The translations under genes were made by a program, and so were the position numbers. From Verrucomicrobiota bacterium (GTDB lineage Bacteria > Verrucomicrobiota > Verrucomicrobiia > Limisphaerales > AV2): a stretch of DNA of 17,863 nt. Numbering within the stretch: position 1 is the stretch's first letter; every line of letters begins with the position of its first letter. The DNA is taken from NCBI GenBank assembly GCA_003218935.1, contig QHPA01000345.1, positions 1 through 17,863 on the forward strand, in the 5' to 3' direction. Below are positions 16,521 to 17,863 of the stretch, piece after piece. Under the pieces are notes generated by a model. That model did not search any database and was not told the origin of the DNA. It saw nothing but the letters and a program-made list of their open reading frames with translations.

Positions 16521-17863
16521 TTAAAAGTAAAACTTGAAACTGGCCGCCAGTGTCCGTTCGCGGGGGAGTTCGGAATAAAGGGTGAGCGGATTGAGGCGGT
16601 AATCCTGATCCGTGATGTTCAGCAGGCCGAGCTTGAATTCAGCGCGGCGCTGCAGAAACCGGTAGCCGATGTAAGCGTTGAACTGCCAGAAGTCATCGCC
16701 CGGAATGTCCGGCGAATAACGGCGATTGGATTGCTGCGACCAAAGCGCGTCGAACTGGCTGAAGAGACCCGACGCGTAGTTGAAGCGCACAAACAGGTCC
16801 ACCTGATGCAGCGTGGCGCTCACGTCCTGTCGTGCGCCGGGACTCACGCTGGTTGGGATTTCGGTGAACTGGTTGAGCAAATCCGCCTCGGTCAGCCGGT
16901 AGCTGGCTCCCACCGCCACGTTGTCCCCGATCAACTGGTTCAGTGTCAGCGTGAGAGAACGTTCTTCGTAATCAAGTTTCTCCGGGGTGCTGGACGGGAG
17001 GGCTTGCGGCGCGCCATTGGTGAAATTGAAAACCCCCACGAGCGCGTCCGCCTTCGATTTCAGGATTTGCCCGACCGCCGTGAAGTAAGTGCCGCGATTG
17101 AATTTTTGATCGAGTGCGACGCCAAAGGTCTCAAAACGCGAACCGGGAATCGTTCCGACCACCGATTCGGGAATCAAACTGCGGAACGCTTGATTGAACC
17201 CGGCGATCTGCGTCGGTTCGAGCCGGACGCTGTTGTCGAAGAAAACACCACCCAGCGAACGTGTATAAACCGCCCGGAGCGTGGTGTTCGTCAACGGCGA
17301 CCAAAGCAGCCCGGCCTTGGGCGCGAGCCGGTACCTCGTGGCTTCTTCATCGGTGATCGGCGGGACGTCGATGTTGCGCGGAAAATGCAGCCGGTCGTAA
17401 CTCAGTCCGGCCGTGACTTGCAGCGAATCCAGAACCTGCCAGTAGTAGTAACCGTAAACGCTGAAGCGTTGGAGGTCGGTGGACGCCTGCCGGTCGTAAG
17501 GCGAAAAGACCGGCGAGAGCAAAACGTGATCCAGGCTGGCTGCGGTGTCCGATGTACCGGATTGAAAGCGCGCGCCGGCGATGAGCGTTCCCGGCTTGTG
17601 TTGCCAGATGTGTTGCAATTCGAGCGAGTAGGCTTCCAGGTCGCTCCGATTGGTTTGGGTGAATTGATTGAAGGGAAACGGTGAGAGGTTGAGAATCTGG
17701 CCGTTGTTGGTCCGAATGAACACCAGCAGGTCCGCCGACGAGTCGGTGAGCGTGAACTGGTCGTTTAATCGGCTGCCGAGAAGAAGGGTGTGATGTTCCG
17801 GACTCCACTCGTGATGGTAGCCGGCAAACACATTCGGCTCCTGCGTTTCTTTAATGCGCTGCG
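16521..17863 (-). CDS. TonB-dependent-receptor-like outer-membrane beta-barrel protein (partial, N-terminus outside window)
   Basis: At least 447 residues of an outer-membrane barrel. The frame is open to the right edge, so the start, the signal peptide and any plug domain are missing. Alternating amphipathic strands with aromatic girdles recur throughout, for example SVYGYYYWQVLDSLQVTAGLSYDRL, TTLRAVYTRSLGG, and NAYIGYRFLQRRAEFKLGLLNITDQDY. The last residues are LAASFKFYF; an end in an aromatic strand with terminal Phe is the usual BAM recognition signal. The segment LEPTQIAGFNQAFRSLIPES and the late NITDQDYRLNPL block resemble TonB-dependent receptors. The plug cannot be checked, so a TPR-linked exporter-type barrel is an alternative. 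The CHASE2 cyclase lies downstream. The substrate is unknown. Confidence 0.8.
   Translation of the reverse strand, partial: QRIKETQEPNVFAGYHHEWSPEHHTLLLGSRLNDQFTLTDSSADLLVFIRTNNGQILNLSPFPFNQFTQTNRSDLEAYSLELQHIWQHKPGTLIAGARFQSGTSDTAASLDHVLLSPVFSPYDRQASTDLQRFSVYGYYYWQVLDSLQVTAGLSYDRLHFPRNIDVPPITDEEATRYRLAPKAGLLWSPLTNTTLRAVYTRSLGGVFFDNSVRLEPTQIAGFNQAFRSLIPESVVGTIPGSRFETFGVALDQKFNRGTYFTAVGQILKSKADALVGVFNFTNGAPQALPSSTPEKLDYEERSLTLTLNQLIGDNVAVGASYRLTEADLLNQFTEIPTSVSPGARQDVSATLHQVDLFVRFNYASGLFSQFDALWSQQSNRRYSPDIPGDDFWQFNAYIGYRFLQRRAEFKLGLLNITDQDYRLNPLTLYSELPRERTLAASFKFYF

Overview
The window is a gene-dense, GC-rich bacterial chromosome segment. It carries 15 protein genes and no rRNA, tRNA, IS element or CRISPR array. 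The gene set fits a diderm, Verrucomicrobiota-like bacterium: an outer-membrane beta-barrel, a lipoprotein with a lipobox, a nusA-infB-rbfA-nrnA-truB-ribF cluster, CHASE and CHASE2 receptors, and few strong Shine-Dalgarno sequences. That phylum assignment is inference from gene content and style, not from a marker comparison.

Left edge (8-1409, minus strand): a MoxR-type AAA+ ATPase is followed 22 bases later by a small lipoprotein with a carboxypeptidase-regulatory-like fold. Divergent from them (1566-4253, plus) is a large membrane hybrid histidine kinase with the order CHASE, PAS, HisKA, HATPase, receiver. It ends tail to tail with ribF.

Core block (4273-11188, minus strand): nusA, infB, rbfA, nrnA, truB and ribF form one leftward information-processing operon with tight junctions in its second half. 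The usual first gene, rimP, is absent, and so are ylxR and ylxQ. nusA is instead preceded by a structured leader that holds a plausible promoter, a hairpin plus U-run resembling an intrinsic terminator, and flanking hairpins. This suggests attenuation of the whole operon.

Right of nusA (11380-14402, plus strand): a degenerate stand-alone receiver protein, a HemQ/chlorite-dismutase-family protein, a cold-shock protein with a long hairpin-containing leader, and HemW, the radical-SAM heme chaperone. HemQ and HemW together point to heme metabolism, probably by the coproporphyrin-dependent route. The hemW reading frame contains about 31 extra codons made largely of a 21-bp-arm inverted repeat built from octamers. 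This looks like a palindromic repeat element captured in frame and is the most unusual object in the window.

Right edge (14419-17863, minus strand): an outer-membrane beta-barrel protein, running off the window at its N-terminal side, is followed by a CHASE2-anchored class III adenylate cyclase with a complete-looking catalytic set. No stretch longer than 300 bases lacks a gene. The longest gaps (1410-1565, 11189-11379, 12600-12810) are regulatory regions described below.
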